Below, in pieces: positions 43,752-53,611 of a DNA stretch of 64,000 nucleotides. The position numbers and the translations under genes are program-made. Source of the stretch: Cylindrospermum stagnale PCC 7417 (GTDB lineage: Bacteria > Cyanobacteriota > Cyanobacteriia > Cyanobacteriales > Nostocaceae); the NCBI RefSeq assembly GCF_000317535.1, contig NC_019757.1:5793501-5857500 (forward strand). The letters run 5' to 3'. A model generated the notes under the pieces. That model made no database searches. It had not been told where the DNA came from and saw nothing but the letters and a program-made list of their open reading frames with translations. Numbering within the stretch: position 1 is the first letter of the stretch; every line of letters begins with the position of its first letter.

Positions 43752-44252
43752 ATGACAGACTATTGCTTCGTCACAACTTGGGTTATTGATGCACCAATTG
43801 AGCGGGTTTGGGAAGAAATTATTCATTCTGAGCGTTGGACTAATTGGTGGAAATATGTCGAAAGTGTTGTTGACACTGAACCTAGTGAAGATAGCGGGAC
43901 TGAAAAAATCCAGCGCATCACTTGGACAACTCCCCTTTTTTATAAGCTGGTATTCGATACTCAATTAACACGGATTGAACCTCCTAATTTGCTGGCTTTG
44001 GTTGCTAAAGGTGACGTAGACGGTGTGGGTTTGTGGGAACTAGAGTCAGTTGAACAAGGTACTTTAGTCCGTTACACATGGAAGGTAAAAACTACAAAAG
44101 TTTGGATGAACATTTTGGCAGTCTTTATCAAACCATTGATGGAATGGAACCACAATACAATTATGCAACAGGGAGGGGAAGCGTTGGCACAGCTTCTAGA
44201 TACACGACTAATTGCTTCAGAAGCTGGAAACATAAAACCCGATATTGATTAG
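43752..44252 (+). CDS. SRPBCC-fold protein (polyketide cyclase/START-like)
   Basis: The 166-residue protein has the SRPBCC (Bet v1-like) pattern: TTWVIDAPIERVWEEIIHSE at the start, a central beta-sheet region WELESVEQGTLVRYTWKVKT, and a C-terminal helix MEWNHNTIMQQGGEALAQLL. These form a hydrophobic pocket that binds lipids or aromatic ligands. It is 43 bp downstream of the kinase and on the same strand, so co-expression is likely. The ligand is unknown. Confidence 0.85.
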   Translation: MTDYCFVTTWVIDAPIERVWEEIIHSERWTNWWKYVESVVDTEPSEDSGTEKIQRITWTTPLFYKLVFDTQLTRIEPPNLLALVAKGDVDGVGLWELESVEQGTLVRYTWKVKTTKVWMNILAVFIKPLMEWNHNTIMQQGGEALAQLLDTRLIASEAGNIKPDID

Positions 44253-44397
44253 CCAGTAGTCTTGTAACTATAAATCTCTGTTGATCCCATAGAAGCGGGA
44301 TACATTCCTTTGGTACAGTCGTCTGAATATCTAATGTACATTTGGAAAGGGCGATGTCTGACGACAAGCCACTGGGTGTCTACGCTCATAACTGAAC

Positions 44398-46245
44398 ATG
44401 AAAATAACGCTGTTGAATAATCGCTATCAAGTTATCCAGGTGCTTGGTGCTGGTGGGTTTGGTGAAACCTTTCTGGCAGAAGATACCCATATGCCTTCTC
44501 GCCGACGCTGCGTTATCAAGCAACTCAAACCGATAACCAATGACCCGCAAACCTACCAAATGATTCAACAGCGGTTTGAACGGGAAGCAGCAACCTTAGA
44601 GTATTTGGGCAAAAGTAGTGACCAAATTCCTGAACTATACGCCTACTTTGCTGAGAATGGGCAGTTTTATCTCGTCCAAGAATGGATTCTTGGTCAAACC
44701 CTAACTGATATAGTCCAATCCAAAGGATATGAAACTGAAACAGCCGTTCGAGATATTCTCTTGAGTTTGCTGTCAGTCCTTGATTATGTCCACAGCAAAG
44801 GCATCATTCACCGGGATATTAAGCCAGATAACATCATCCTTCGCTCCCTTGATCACAAACCTGTTTTAATTGATTTCGGTGCAGTCAAAGAAACTATCCG
44901 TTCTGTGGTGAATTCCTCAGGACACCCCACACAATCTTTGGTGATTGGTACGCCTGGGTATATGCCTAGTGAACAAGCTATTGGTCGCCCAGTTTACGGC
45001 ACAGATATCTACAGCTTAGGCTTAACGGCGATATATTTGCTGACTGGCAAACATCCCCAAGAGTTAGAAGCTAACCCGCAAACTGGCGAAATACTTTGGC
45101 AAAATCACGCGCCTAGAGTTTCTCCCCAGTTAGCGATGGTACTAAATCAGGCAATTAAACCCCATACTAGCGATCGCTATAGTACTGCAAGTAAAATGCT
45201 CTATGCCTTGCAGTCTGCTAGTAATCTTCCCTCACAATCGTCTACCGCAGCGGCCACAATCAGCCTCAGTCCCCATGCTGCCGCATTAACCCAGCCATTA
45301 TCATCACAGCCAAAAAATCCCGTTATCGGCGGTTCTAGCACTCTAGAACTCTGGCAAAAGCCCCCCGTGATTATTGGCAGTTTGGTCTTGGGTAGCTTGA
45401 TTGGTGGGGTCATCCTTTCTAACATCACCCGCCAGCCACAGCCGGAAGCGCCCATTGCTAACAATCTCACCCCCGCAAAAGAATCTCCAACTCCCACTGT
45501 TTCCCCTAATAATCCCCCTATTTCTTCCCAACCTTCCCCGGCCCCAGTTGTACCTATCTCACCACCACAGCAGCAAATTACTTCTACATCTTTACCAACT
45601 ACTAATCCCCCAAAAGTATTCATACCCCAGCCAGCAGACGAGCCGGAAACAAACGATACTCCCGCGCCCTCAGTCGCAGCAACACCACAACCAGAAGTAG
45701 AAAATCAGACCCCTGTAGATTCCACATTGCAGGCTGATTCAGAAGCAAAGAAAAAGAAACCAAAGAAAAACAAGGAGTCTCGCAATAACACAACTGCTTC
45801 TACCACCGGGCAAAGTGTACCCGCATTTCCGACCGGCACATCAAGAAGCAGCGTAGAAGCAGCACTTGGAAAAAGTAAAGATTTAAGAGGCTTGTGGGGC
45901 AATACCCGTGCTGTCACCTATAAGTTAGTCCCAAACCAAATTGACCTTGGCTACTTATTTGATCGTAATTCTGGAGCGCTGCGTCAAACAGAGGCAGCTT
46001 TTGCCCAATCGGTAGACCCTCAAGTAATGCAAACAACCTTGAATGGAATGTTAAATGGGCAAGCTACGGAGGAAATTAAGCAGGGACTCCAACAAATACA
46101 AGAGCGTCAGTCAGATAATTTTCAGTTTACTCAAGGTGCAGTCAAGGGTCAGATTGTCCGGCAGAACTGTGATTTTATTTACATCAGTATTTGGGATGCA
46201 GACTTACATGAATTTGTGAATCCAGCAGATGCTAAACAGTGTTAG
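44398..46245 (+). CDS. Ser/Thr protein kinase with transmembrane helix and long extracytoplasmic tail
   Basis: This 615-residue paralogue of the kinase at 42188 has LGAGGFGETFLAEDTHMPS, HRDIKPDNIIL, IDFGAVKE and GTPGYMPSEQA. After the kinase comes a transmembrane helix near 325-345 (PVIIGSLVLGSLIGGVI), a long Pro/Thr/Ser-rich linker with a Lys-rich patch (EAKKKKPKKNKES), and a C-terminal domain of about 130 residues starting near SVPAFPTGTSRSSVEAALG. I do not recognise that domain. The N-terminal DNA is almost identical to the other kinase, marking recent duplication or conversion. Confidence 0.9.
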   Translation: MKITLLNNRYQVIQVLGAGGFGETFLAEDTHMPSRRRCVIKQLKPITNDPQTYQMIQQRFEREAATLEYLGKSSDQIPELYAYFAENGQFYLVQEWILGQTLTDIVQSKGYETETAVRDILLSLLSVLDYVHSKGIIHRDIKPDNIILRSLDHKPVLIDFGAVKETIRSVVNSSGHPTQSLVIGTPGYMPSEQAIGRPVYGTDIYSLGLTAIYLLTGKHPQELEANPQTGEILWQNHAPRVSPQLAMVLNQAIKPHTSDRYSTASKMLYALQSASNLPSQSSTAAATISLSPHAAALTQPLSSQPKNPVIGGSSTLELWQKPPVIIGSLVLGSLIGGVILSNITRQPQPEAPIANNLTPAKESPTPTVSPNNPPISSQPSPAPVVPISPPQQQITSTSLPTTNPPKVFIPQPADEPETNDTPAPSVAATPQPEVENQTPVDSTLQADSEAKKKKPKKNKESRNNTTASTTGQSVPAFPTGTSRSSVEAALGKSKDLRGLWGNTRAVTYKLVPNQIDLGYLFDRNSGALRQTEAAFAQSVDPQVMQTTLNGMLNGQATEEIKQGLQQIQERQSDNFQFTQGAVKGQIVRQNCDFIYISIWDADLHEFVNPADAKQC

Positions 46246-46615
46246 GTCATCCGTGAGAGGTTAAGATAAAGAGCTTTTTGCTGCACCCTCTTGACAAATG
46301 TACAATTTCTTTAACCTGTCACGGATAATTCTATATTCCTTATCACAAAATCAAATTCATGTAATTATTATTTTGTCAATAGTAATCATAGGAATTACCA
46401 ATGTGATCTGTTATTAAGTCTTTACAGAATATTTACTATAATTTAATACAGGCAATATGAGCTTATGTACTGGTAAGTCAATTCCGAAAAAAATTCTGAT
46501 ATCCAAAATTTAAAGTTAACAAGATTATCTTGCAGAAAATACTTTAAATTTACTTATCAATTGCATTTGAAATCATAATTATTTTTCCCCTAATTTATAA
46601 ATATTCAGAGTAGTC
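46246..46615. other. AT-rich upstream region of the porin gene
   Basis: A 370-bp AT-rich region with no ORF likely carries the porin promoter. Direct repeats of ATTTAC/TTTACT are visible but no Fur box or other operator can be named with confidence. Confidence 0.45.
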
Positions 46616-48535
46616 ATGGCAAAGTATCTACTGGCTTCTGCTAATGGGATGGCATGGTTATGCTTAATTTCCGGGTTATCACCCGTGCAAGCTCTCCCTA
46701 ATTTAGAAAGTGCAGATAAAAATATAGCTGTTAATCAAGATGGTGGCAGCTATAAAAAAAATGATTCTCATCAAAGCAATTTAGCAAATAATATCTCCAG
46801 TGAATTGCTGATAGCTAATGAGAGTCAAAAAACACTATCCTCAGTCAATCAACAGCAAAAAAGTCAAGATTTAGCAGCAGATTCTACTGTTGATTCTTGG
46901 CAGCCAATCTTACCACAGCCAGCAAGTTTCTCTCCACCCTCAGACAGTCTTGCACAAGTAACATCCGTATCCCAATTGTCTGATGTACAGCCGACTGATT
47001 GGGCTTTTCAGGCACTGCAATCTTTAGTTGAACGCTATGGTTGTATCGCAGGTTATCCCAATCAAACCTATCGCGGTAATCGGGCGATGACTCGCTATGA
47101 ATTTGCTGCTGGCTTAAATGCTTGTTTAGACCGAATCAACGAACTTATTGCGACTGCAACTACTGATTTGGTCAAGAGAGAAGATTTAGCCACGTTGCAG
47201 AAACTACAAGAACAATTTGCGGCGGAATTGGCAACATTGCGGGGTCGAGTAGATGCTGTAGAAGCTCGCACAGCGAAACTAGAAGCAAATCAGTTTTCTA
47301 CTACGACCAAACTCAATGGTGAGGTAATTATAGCTGGTGTTGGTGCTACTGGCGGCGCTCCTAATAAGAGCGACCCTAATATCATTCTAGTAAATAGAGT
47401 GCGGTTAAATCTTACCACTAGCTTTACTGGTAAAGATTTATTAATTACTGGATTGCAAGCTTATAACTTTTTGGGTGGAGCCGATGGACAGGGTAGCGTG
47501 CAAGAAAGTTTAGGATTAGCTTCGCCAATTTTAAGTGCAAGTAGCGCTCGTACCAGTTTTGAGCCGCAATTTCCGGGAGTAAATGTCAATACTTTGTCGA
47601 GTGTTGGCGCAAACAATGTTCAGCTCTACAAATTGCTGTATATCTTTCCCGTCGCTAATAAATTAACCTTGTTTGCAGGAACTGCGGCGGAAACATCAGA
47701 TGCGTTCCCAGCAATTACGCCTTTTTCTGGTGAAGGACAAGAGTCAATTTCTCGTTTTGCCGGCTTGAATCCTGTGGTAAGGGTTTCTGGTGGAACTTCT
47801 GGTACTGGTTTAGCATCGGCGGCGGGATTTATTTTTAACATTTCGCCAAATTTGGATTTAAGAGCTTTATACGGCAGTGTAAATGCCAATTTACCCCAAA
47901 AATCTGCTAGTGAGGCACTACCAGGAGTTTCTACTACACCTTTAGGAGCAGGTTTATTTAGTGGTAGTAGTGTTATTGCCACACAGTTAACCTTCAAGCC
48001 GAGTAGTGATTTGGATATTGGTTTAAACTATGCCCACAGCTATCACGAAATCAATATTTTGGGTACAGGATTAATTAGTAGTGATATCGGTGCTTTAGCA
48101 GGGGTTGCAGATGGAACACCAGTCACACTCAACTCCTTTGGAAGTACCGTAACATGGCGATTATCTCCCAAGATAGCCTTATCTGGCTACGGTGCAGCAC
48201 TATTTGTTGACGCTGCTTCTAATAACGTGAATGCTTCCACCGCCTTTACAAGTTGGATGGTGGGAGTTCACTTCAAAGATTTATTCAAGTCAGGGAACAA
48301 TGCCGGGATTATTTTTGGTCAGCCGCTTTACCGTACTGATGCCAGTGGTTCTGCTCAACTTACCCCCACAGGTGACAATCGGGCCACTCCTTACCATTTA
48401 GAAGCCTATTACCGCGTTAAAGTTAGCGATAATATCAGCATCACTCCTGGTGCGTTTATTCTCTTTAACCCAGAAGGTAACAGCAACAATGAGACTACGA
48501 CTGTAGGTGTACTTCGGAGTACTTTTACATTTTAA
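46616..48535 (+). CDS. Iron uptake porin (SLH domain plus OprB-type barrel)
   Basis: This 639-residue outer-membrane protein has a signal peptide (CLISGLSPVQA) and a low-complexity linker. One SLH domain lies at about 125-185 (DVQPTDWAFQALQSLVERYG, then RGNRAMTRYEFAAGLNACL). A coiled coil follows (LATLQKLQEQFAAELATLRG), then a beta-barrel ending in Phe (VLRSTFTF), as expected for outer-membrane insertion. Cyanobacterial SLH-porins of this type carry inorganic iron and other small solutes; the SLH domain binds peptidoglycan-linked polymer. The exact substrate is by family analogy only. Confidence 0.9.
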   Translation: MAKYLLASANGMAWLCLISGLSPVQALPNLESADKNIAVNQDGGSYKKNDSHQSNLANNISSELLIANESQKTLSSVNQQQKSQDLAADSTVDSWQPILPQPASFSPPSDSLAQVTSVSQLSDVQPTDWAFQALQSLVERYGCIAGYPNQTYRGNRAMTRYEFAAGLNACLDRINELIATATTDLVKREDLATLQKLQEQFAAELATLRGRVDAVEARTAKLEANQFSTTTKLNGEVIIAGVGATGGAPNKSDPNIILVNRVRLNLTTSFTGKDLLITGLQAYNFLGGADGQGSVQESLGLASPILSASSARTSFEPQFPGVNVNTLSSVGANNVQLYKLLYIFPVANKLTLFAGTAAETSDAFPAITPFSGEGQESISRFAGLNPVVRVSGGTSGTGLASAAGFIFNISPNLDLRALYGSVNANLPQKSASEALPGVSTTPLGAGLFSGSSVIATQLTFKPSSDLDIGLNYAHSYHEINILGTGLISSDIGALAGVADGTPVTLNSFGSTVTWRLSPKIALSGYGAALFVDAASNNVNASTAFTSWMVGVHFKDLFKSGNNAGIIFGQPLYRTDASGSAQLTPTGDNRATPYHLEAYYRVKVSDNISITPGAFILFNPEGNSNNETTTVGVLRSTFTF

Positions 48536-48572
48536 GAGGTTGGGAGTGGGGAGTGGGCTTCTGCGTTGACCT

Positions 48573-48600
48573 AAAAAAGGAGCCTAATTTAGGCTCCTTA
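48573..48600 (-). terminator. Terminator of the rplJ-rplL unit
   Basis: On the minus strand AAGGAGCCT and AGGCTCCTT form a 9-bp stem with a 5-nt loop, directly followed by TTTTTT. It lies 27 nt after the rplL stop and faces the convergent porin gene, so it may also limit read-through from that side. Confidence 0.85.
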
Positions 48601-48626
48601 ATTAAAAACTGGTAATGAAATTTAGA

Positions 48627-49013
48627 CTATTTGATAGTTACCTTACCACCAGCTTCTTCGATCCGCTTCTTAGCGTCTTCAGCAGCATCCTTAGCAACAG
48701 CTTCTTTAACAGCCTTGGGTGCAGCTTCCACCAAGTCTTTCGCTTCTTTCAGACCCAGACCGGTCAATTCCCGGACAATCTTCAGCACGGCAATCTTCTT
48801 ATCAGCAGGTACTGACTCTAGAATTACGCTAAACTCGGTTTGTTCAACAACTTCTACAGCAGCAGTTGCAGGACCAGGTCCGGCAATTGCTACTCCAACG
48901 GGTGCAGCAGCACTCACGCCGAAGGCTTCTTCGATTAGCTTAACTAATTCAGAAGCTTCCAGCAAAGTCAGGCCTTTTAGTTGTTCTAAAATTTGTTCGG
49001 TTGCAGCAGACAT
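48627..49013 (-). CDS. rplL: Ribosomal protein L7/L12
   Basis: The 128-residue stalk protein that recruits translation factors has an N-terminal dimerisation helix ([20 protein letters not shown]), an Ala/Gly/Pro/Val-rich hinge, and a C-terminal factor-binding domain ([20 protein letters not shown]). Last gene of the cluster; two L12 dimers or more bind L10 on the ribosome. Confidence 0.98.
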   Translation of the reverse strand: MSAATEQILEQLKGLTLLEASELVKLIEEAFGVSAAAPVGVAIAGPGPATAAVEVVEQTEFSVILESVPADKKIAVLKIVRELTGLGLKEAKDLVEAAPKAVKEAVAKDAAEDAKKRIEEAGGKVTIK

Positions 49014-49106
49014 GGATATAACTCCTGTAATGTTGATTAATTATTTAGTCTTCAGTCATTAGTTATTGCTTTTGACTGTGGACTATGAACTGATAAACCG
49101 CGAATT

Positions 49107-49673
49107 TTATTCGCCAGCGCTTTCGGCACTATCGCCTTCAGAGCTATCGCCTTTCTCACCCTCAGCCACAGCCTGCAAAGCGCGAGCCAAGGAACCGGGA
49201 ACTTCGTTGATACCCACGGCAATCTTGGTAGCCAAGGCGTTGATAGCTCCGGCAATTTGCGCCATGAGTTGTTCCTTAGATGGCAAGTCTCCTAGAGCCT
49301 TAACATCTGTTTCTTGGAGCAAGCGACCTTCCATCACGCCGCCGCGAAGTTCGGTCTTCTTGGTGACTTTCTGGAATTCTTGGTAAGCCTTAATTGCCGA
49401 TGAGAAATCTTCTTTGACTAGCAAAAAGGCAGAAGAACCTTTGAGCAATTCTGACAGCGGCTGCCATTGTTCTTGACCTTCAATGGCAATGCCCATCAGG
49501 GTGTTCTTAGTCACCTTGCATACAGTGCCAGTCGGACGTAGCCGCCGCCGTAAATCAGTGATTTCGCTAACTGTTAGCCCTTGGTAATTAATTACCAGTG
49601 CCAGAGTTGACTCACTCAAAGTTTCTTTGAGGTCAGCTACGATCTCTTTTTTATTTTCTAACGTTCTACCCAT
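49107..49673 (-). CDS. rplJ: Ribosomal protein L10
   Basis: L10 anchors the L7/L12 stalk to 23S rRNA and represses its own mRNA in many bacteria. The product starts at [20 protein letters not shown] (49673), giving 188 residues. The open frame extends 48 codons upstream through the leader, but that part has no ribosomal homology and AAAGAAG-type RBS bases precede the chosen ATG. The C-terminal 15 residues are acidic and Ser-rich. It lies 93 bp upstream of rplL. Confidence 0.96.
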   Translation of the reverse strand: MGRTLENKKEIVADLKETLSESTLALVINYQGLTVSEITDLRRRLRPTGTVCKVTKNTLMGIAIEGQEQWQPLSELLKGSSAFLLVKEDFSSAIKAYQEFQKVTKKTELRGGVMEGRLLQETDVKALGDLPSKEQLMAQIAGAINALATKIAVGINEVPGSLARALQAVAEGEKGDSSEGDSAESAGE

Positions 49674-50136
49674 GCTTCTTTCACCTCCAGAGGCAAAATT
49701 ATTTGTTTCCGCTCTGAAAAACTTACCCAAACCCAGATAAATCAGGACAAACCAGACATTAAATAGTTTTGGTGTTTTCTTCCTGCTTCCCACGGTCGGC
49801 AATGCGACACCATCCACAGGCAGATAACCCGTAAGCTACGGGCTACACAACACAAGGTTTAAAACTTTTAACCCGAATTGTGCGTCTTGTTCTGACCAGC
49901 CCAAAATAATAAACCCCAGCTTTTTTTGCCGGGGTTTAGTAGTCATACTTTTCCTGCCGTAGTATTACACCTTATTAGGTAAAACTTCAGGCAGTTAAAG
50001 CATCCACCTCGGCAGGATATTAAGTTGTTAGCACCTGCTTTCTCCGGCTTTGCCTATTCAATTTTGGATTAGGGAGTTGAGGAATGAGTAGGAATGAGTG
50101 AGGAGTTTAGTTAAAACTCAAAACTCAGAACTCTGA
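49674..50136 (-). promoter_or_regulatory. rplJ leader, probable L10 leader RNA
   Basis: A 460-nt gap interrupts the otherwise tight cluster between rplA and rplJ. Its half nearest rplJ is structured and contains ACGGGTTATCTGCCTGTGG, as expected of an L10-binding autoregulatory leader. The half nearest rplA holds the hairpin at 49911-49937. Exact leader limits need a covariance search. Confidence 0.55.
49911..49937 (-). terminator. Hairpin terminator/attenuator between rplA and rplJ
   Basis: The minus strand forms AAACCCCGGC-AAAAAAA-GCTGGGGTTT, a 10-bp stem with one G-U pair, followed by ATTATTTT. The weak U-tract suggests partial termination that sets rplKA against rplJL expression, either as an end for rplKA transcripts or an attenuator. 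Confidence 0.6.
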
Positions 50137-50853
50137 TTAGGCAGCTTCGGTCAGTTTGAAATCCCGTAGGGCGTTAATATCGATTCTAATCGATGGGCCC
50201 ATTGTGGCAGCTATGTAGAATGTACGCCAATAACGACCTTTAGCGCCTGAAGGACGGTTACGGTCAATCGTCTCTTGCAACGCCTTGAGGTTAATTAACA
50301 AATCTTCAGGCGCAAAAGCTGCCTTACCAAACATAACATGGACAATACCAGTACGATCGGCACGGAACTCTAATTTACCAGCTTTGAATTCGGCGATCGC
50401 ACTTGCTAAGTCAAATGTCACCGTTCCACCCTTAGGCGATGGCATCAAACCACGAGGACCGAGTAACTTACCAAGCTTTGCCACCTGTGGCATCACATCC
50501 GGTGTGGCAATCAGCTTGTCAAAGTCCATCCTACCTTTTTGAATTTCGTCAATTAGTTCTTCTGAACCGGCTATATCAGCACCAGCAATTGTTGCTTCAT
50601 TGACCTTTTCACCTCTGGCAATAACTGCCACCCGGACGATTTGTCCTGTGCCTTTGGGCAGTGCTACCGTTGTCCGCAACTGCTGGTCTGTATACTTTGG
50701 GTCAATTCCCAGCCTGATATGCGCTTCAGCGGCTTCGGAAAATTTGGCTGTTGCCGTCTCTTTCAGAAGGGCTAAAGCCTCTAGGGGTGTATATTCCCTG
50801 TCTTCTACTTTCTCTTGCAGCGTCTGCAAGCGGCGCGATATTTTTTTTCCCAT
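50137..50853 (-). CDS. rplA: Ribosomal protein L1
   Basis: L1 forms the mobile L1 stalk that releases E-site tRNA, and in many bacteria it represses the rplKA mRNA. The 238-residue product has standard signatures [14 protein letters not shown] and [15 protein letters not shown] and begins [19 protein letters not shown]. It is 115 bp downstream of rplK. Confidence 0.98.
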   Translation of the reverse strand: MGKKISRRLQTLQEKVEDREYTPLEALALLKETATAKFSEAAEAHIRLGIDPKYTDQQLRTTVALPKGTGQIVRVAVIARGEKVNEATIAGADIAGSEELIDEIQKGRMDFDKLIATPDVMPQVAKLGKLLGPRGLMPSPKGGTVTFDLASAIAEFKAGKLEFRADRTGIVHVMFGKAAFAPEDLLINLKALQETIDRNRPSGAKGRYWRTFYIAATMGPSIRIDINALRDFKLTEAA

Positions 50854-50968
50854 TTTTCTCTCCTGGGGTAATTCCGAAGCTTTGCCTCTCCCCCGATATT
50901 TTTAGTAATGAGTGCTGAGTGCTGAGTGTTTAGCTTTTTGCTAATGACTATTGACTCTTGACTTTTGA

Positions 50969-51394
50969 CTAATCAGAAACAGTTACGCCCATATTTTTGG
51001 CGGTTCCTTCCACGATATTCATTGCCGCATCTATGTCATTGGCATTGAGATCGGGCAGTTTTGTTTGGGCAATTTCTCGCAATTGTGCTCTGGTAATGTT
51101 GCCAACTTTCTTTTTGTTGGGTTCATTAGATCCGTGCTCAATTTTCGCTGCCTTCCGAATCAGCACTGATGCTGGTGGCGTCTTGAGTACAAATGTAAAA
51201 CTCCGGTCTTCAAAAACCGAAATTTCTACGGGGATCACCATTCCAGCTTGGTCTGCTGTTTTGGCGTTGTACTCTTTGCAGAACATCATGATGTTAACGC
51301 CGTGTTGACCCAACGCGGGCCCCACTGGCGGTGCTGGATTGGCTTTTCCAGCATTCAGGGCCAGTTTAATGACCGCTACTACTTTCTTCGCCAT
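50969..51394 (-). CDS. rplK: Ribosomal protein L11
   Basis: L11 binds the GTPase-associated centre of 23S rRNA. The 141-residue product begins [20 protein letters not shown], with [16 protein letters not shown] and the C-terminal RNA-binding domain ([20 protein letters not shown]). Standard length. It follows nusG by 6 bp. Confidence 0.98.
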   Translation of the reverse strand: MAKKVVAVIKLALNAGKANPAPPVGPALGQHGVNIMMFCKEYNAKTADQAGMVIPVEISVFEDRSFTFVLKTPPASVLIRKAAKIEHGSNEPNKKKVGNITRAQLREIAQTKLPDLNANDIDAAMNIVEGTAKNMGVTVSD

Positions 51395-51400
51395 TTGTAT

Positions 51401-52033
51401 TTAGCTCTGTTTCTCTACCTGATTAAATTCCAATTCTACTGGTGTATCTCTTCCAAAAATCGAGAGCAGGGCTTTAAGCTTACTCCGCTCTGGAGAGACT
51501 TCAATCACCTCGCCTTCAAAGTCCTTAAAGGGGCCCGAAAGTACGATTATCTTATCACCAGTAGCCATGTCAATTTTGACAATCGGCTCTTGTTCACTGG
51601 TTTGTTTGAATATGCGTTCTACTTCTGAATTACTCAGTGGTAATGGCTTGACGTGACCGCGGCCCTTACCACTGCCACGTTTTTGTTCTGCTCCCACAAA
51701 ATTAATCACGTGAGAAGTGTTTCGCACCACCTGCCAAGTATCATCATCCAACATCATCCGCACTAGCACATAACCAGGAAAAACCTTTTCTTCTGTGTGC
51801 TGCCGACTGCCATCTTTACGGATTTTCACCGCAGGCGTGTGTGGAATTTCCACCTGGATAATTTTGTCAGCGACATCAAAGGTTTGGATGCGCTGCTCTA
51901 AGTTCGTCTTCACGCGCTTTTCACAGCCTGAGGCTACTTGCACTGCATACCAGCGCGCTTCCTTGAACGCTGTTTCCGCCGCTTCCTCTGACTGCAACGT
52001 CGAGTTGCGTGGTTCGTCTGTTGCAGAAGTCAT
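51401..52033 (-). CDS. nusG: Transcription termination/antitermination factor NusG
   Basis: NusG binds RNA polymerase and links it to ribosomes and Rho. The start MTSATDEPRNSTLQ (52033) overlaps the secE stop as ATGA; an upstream in-frame Met is eight codons earlier inside secE. It has the NGN domain (WYAVQVASGCEKRVKTNLEQ and VFPGYVLVRMMLDDDTWQVV) and a C-terminal KOW motif (GDKIIVLSGPFKDFEGEV). The N-terminus has a 25-residue acidic extension. Confidence 0.96.
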   Translation of the reverse strand: MTSATDEPRNSTLQSEEAAETAFKEARWYAVQVASGCEKRVKTNLEQRIQTFDVADKIIQVEIPHTPAVKIRKDGSRQHTEEKVFPGYVLVRMMLDDDTWQVVRNTSHVINFVGAEQKRGSGKGRGHVKPLPLSNSEVERIFKQTSEQEPIVKIDMATGDKIIVLSGPFKDFEGEVIEVSPERSKLKALLSIFGRDTPVELEFNQVEKQS

Positions 52034-52254
52034 CAGAACACCTGTTTTGCTGCCCACCCAAAAAATCCATCGACCAAGTATATCAAAGATGCGGAGAGTG
52101 TCACCATTAACAACACAGCCGCTGACTCACTCACCAGCTGCTTCCGGCTGGGCCAAACCACCTTTTCAAGTTCTTCTTTAGTTCCTTGGTAGAAGTTACT
52201 AAAGCTAAACCCTTCTGTGGTTTTTGGCAATTCTGCTTCATTTTTTTTGGTCAT
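52033..52254 (-). CDS. secE: Preprotein translocase subunit SecE
   Basis: A 73-residue SecE contains the conserved amphipathic segment (GTKEELEKVVWPSRKQLVSE) followed by a single transmembrane helix (AAVLLMVTLSASLIYLVDGF). It forms the SecYEG channel in plasma and thylakoid membranes. First protein gene after trnW; its stop overlaps nusG. Confidence 0.96.
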   Translation of the reverse strand: MTKKNEAELPKTTEGFSFSNFYQGTKEELEKVVWPSRKQLVSESAAVLLMVTLSASLIYLVDGFFGWAAKQVF

Positions 52255-52442
52255 GGTCGTTTATCCCCCGTTTTTTATCCAGCTATACCCTGCTAATTTT
52301 TATCCGGGGTTAGAACTTCGACCCCATTTCACCAGAAGCAAAAAAGCTGCGAATACCAAAATAATTATACCCGAAATAATTAGCATTAACTGCCATACTA
52401 GCAGATGCGTTCTTGTTTCGGGCTGTATTTTCGGCTTTTGAG

Positions 52443-52515
52443 CGCGCCCTGGAGGACTTGAACCCCCGACATCAGGTTTTGGAGACCTGCGTTCTACCAA
52501 CTGAACTAAGAGCGC
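52443..52515 (-). tRNA. trnW: tRNA-Trp (CCA anticodon)
   Basis: The minus strand begins GCGCTCTTAGTTCAGTTGG and folds as a complete cloverleaf. The acceptor stem GCGCTCT pairs with AGGGCGC, the anticodon loop TCTCCAAAA contains CCA (Trp), and the T-arm is GGGGGTTCAAGTCCTCC. The discriminator base is G, and no CCA is encoded. Its location just before secE is conserved in bacteria. Confidence 0.97.
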
Positions 52516-52669
52516 ACAAGCTGTTTTTGTTTCAGTCATTGCGCTGAACTTTTTATAGTTTAACGCAATTCCAATTTCGATTATATCTTACTTTTGTCGA
52601 GAAAGCAAGTTAGCGGCAGATGCCGCTTGCTGTTTGAGATTTCTCTCATCCAAAGTCAGAGAGAGCGAA

Positions 52670-53032
52670 TTACAAGGGGCGGTCAAACCGCTGCTTGATC
52701 CGGGTTGCCTTGCCGACGCGATCGCGGAGATAATAAAGTTTAGCACGCCGTACCTTACCGCGACGCAATACTTTGATGCTATCAATCCGGGGAGAATGCA
52801 GCAGAAACACCCGTTCCACGCCCACACCTTGGAAAACCTTACGGACTGTAATAGTTTCGTTAATCCCGCCATTGCGCTTGGCGATTACTACACCTTCGTA
52901 TGGTTGGACGCGAAATTTCTCACCTTCCTTGATTTTTACCCCTACTCGGACTGTGTCGCCCACATAGATATCGGGCAGATTGGATTTTAGCTGTTCCGCC
53001 TCAATAGAGCGGATAATCTCTTGAGCGTTCAT
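52670..53032 (-). CDS. rplS: Ribosomal protein L19
   Basis: L19 sits at the 30S/50S interface of the ribosome. The 120-residue product carries [20 protein letters not shown], the L19 signature [20 protein letters not shown], and [20 protein letters not shown]. Normal length. It lies about 150 bp upstream of trnW. Confidence 0.98.
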   Translation of the reverse strand: MNAQEIIRSIEAEQLKSNLPDIYVGDTVRVGVKIKEGEKFRVQPYEGVVIAKRNGGINETITVRKVFQGVGVERVFLLHSPRIDSIKVLRRGKVRRAKLYYLRDRVGKATRIKQRFDRPL

Positions 53033-53611
53033 AATTTCTCTGTATGCTTAAAAAACTCACAATCATCAATCATAAACCCATTTATGTGAAGTACTCAAAC
53101 TTGGCTACGCCTAAAGTCTGTGCTTCCTGTCTCATTCTTCGTTGCCACGTCAGGGATAGCCTTCAAATACGCTTCGGGTAAGCATCGTCTGTTACCGAAG
53201 CTCTCCTGTAAAGGAGCAAGAGACATGTCAGTCATTCCTGAGGGAAACCCCTCAAACCGCGCTGACTCACCACTTGAGTATTTACAACTAAAATTGATGA
53301 TAATTTTATACAGCCTCTCGGCAAAAAGCGGTCTTCATCTAGTCTAGCCGGAAACCGGGCAACCGCTCGCCTCCCGTCGGTAGAAATAGTTGATTTTAGT
53401 TTAGGAGTTTGCGTATCAAGGTTAAGTTATTCCCCCTCAAGCCCAAAGCCGTCTCTAGGATTTTTTACTACCTTGCGAACGGTTTACTGACTGCGGCTAC
53501 TCCTCTCTCCCGACTAGGGATTTGGGTTAATAGTTACAGGTTTTATAAAAAAAACATTCCAATCCTCTACGCAATCGTTTTATAAGGTGTTACCCTTGCT
53601 GGACGTAACTA
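53033..53611. other. Structured non-coding debris beside a TnpB remnant
   Basis: There is no protein gene. On the minus strand, continuing from the TnpB remnant, several fold-backs are visible: GCTTCGGTAACAGACGATGC with TTACCCGAAGC, GCTCCTTTACAGGAGAGC, and TGAGGGGTTTCCCTCAGG, in that downstream order reversed. Such dense pairing suggests a former functional RNA: either the right-end guide RNA segment of an IS605-type element or part of a group II intron. I cannot decide which by eye. Confidence 0.45.

Noticed and set aside
45201-45623. Minus-strand 140-codon frame inside the kinase linker
   Set aside because: Shadow of the Pro/Thr-rich linker of the 615-residue kinase.
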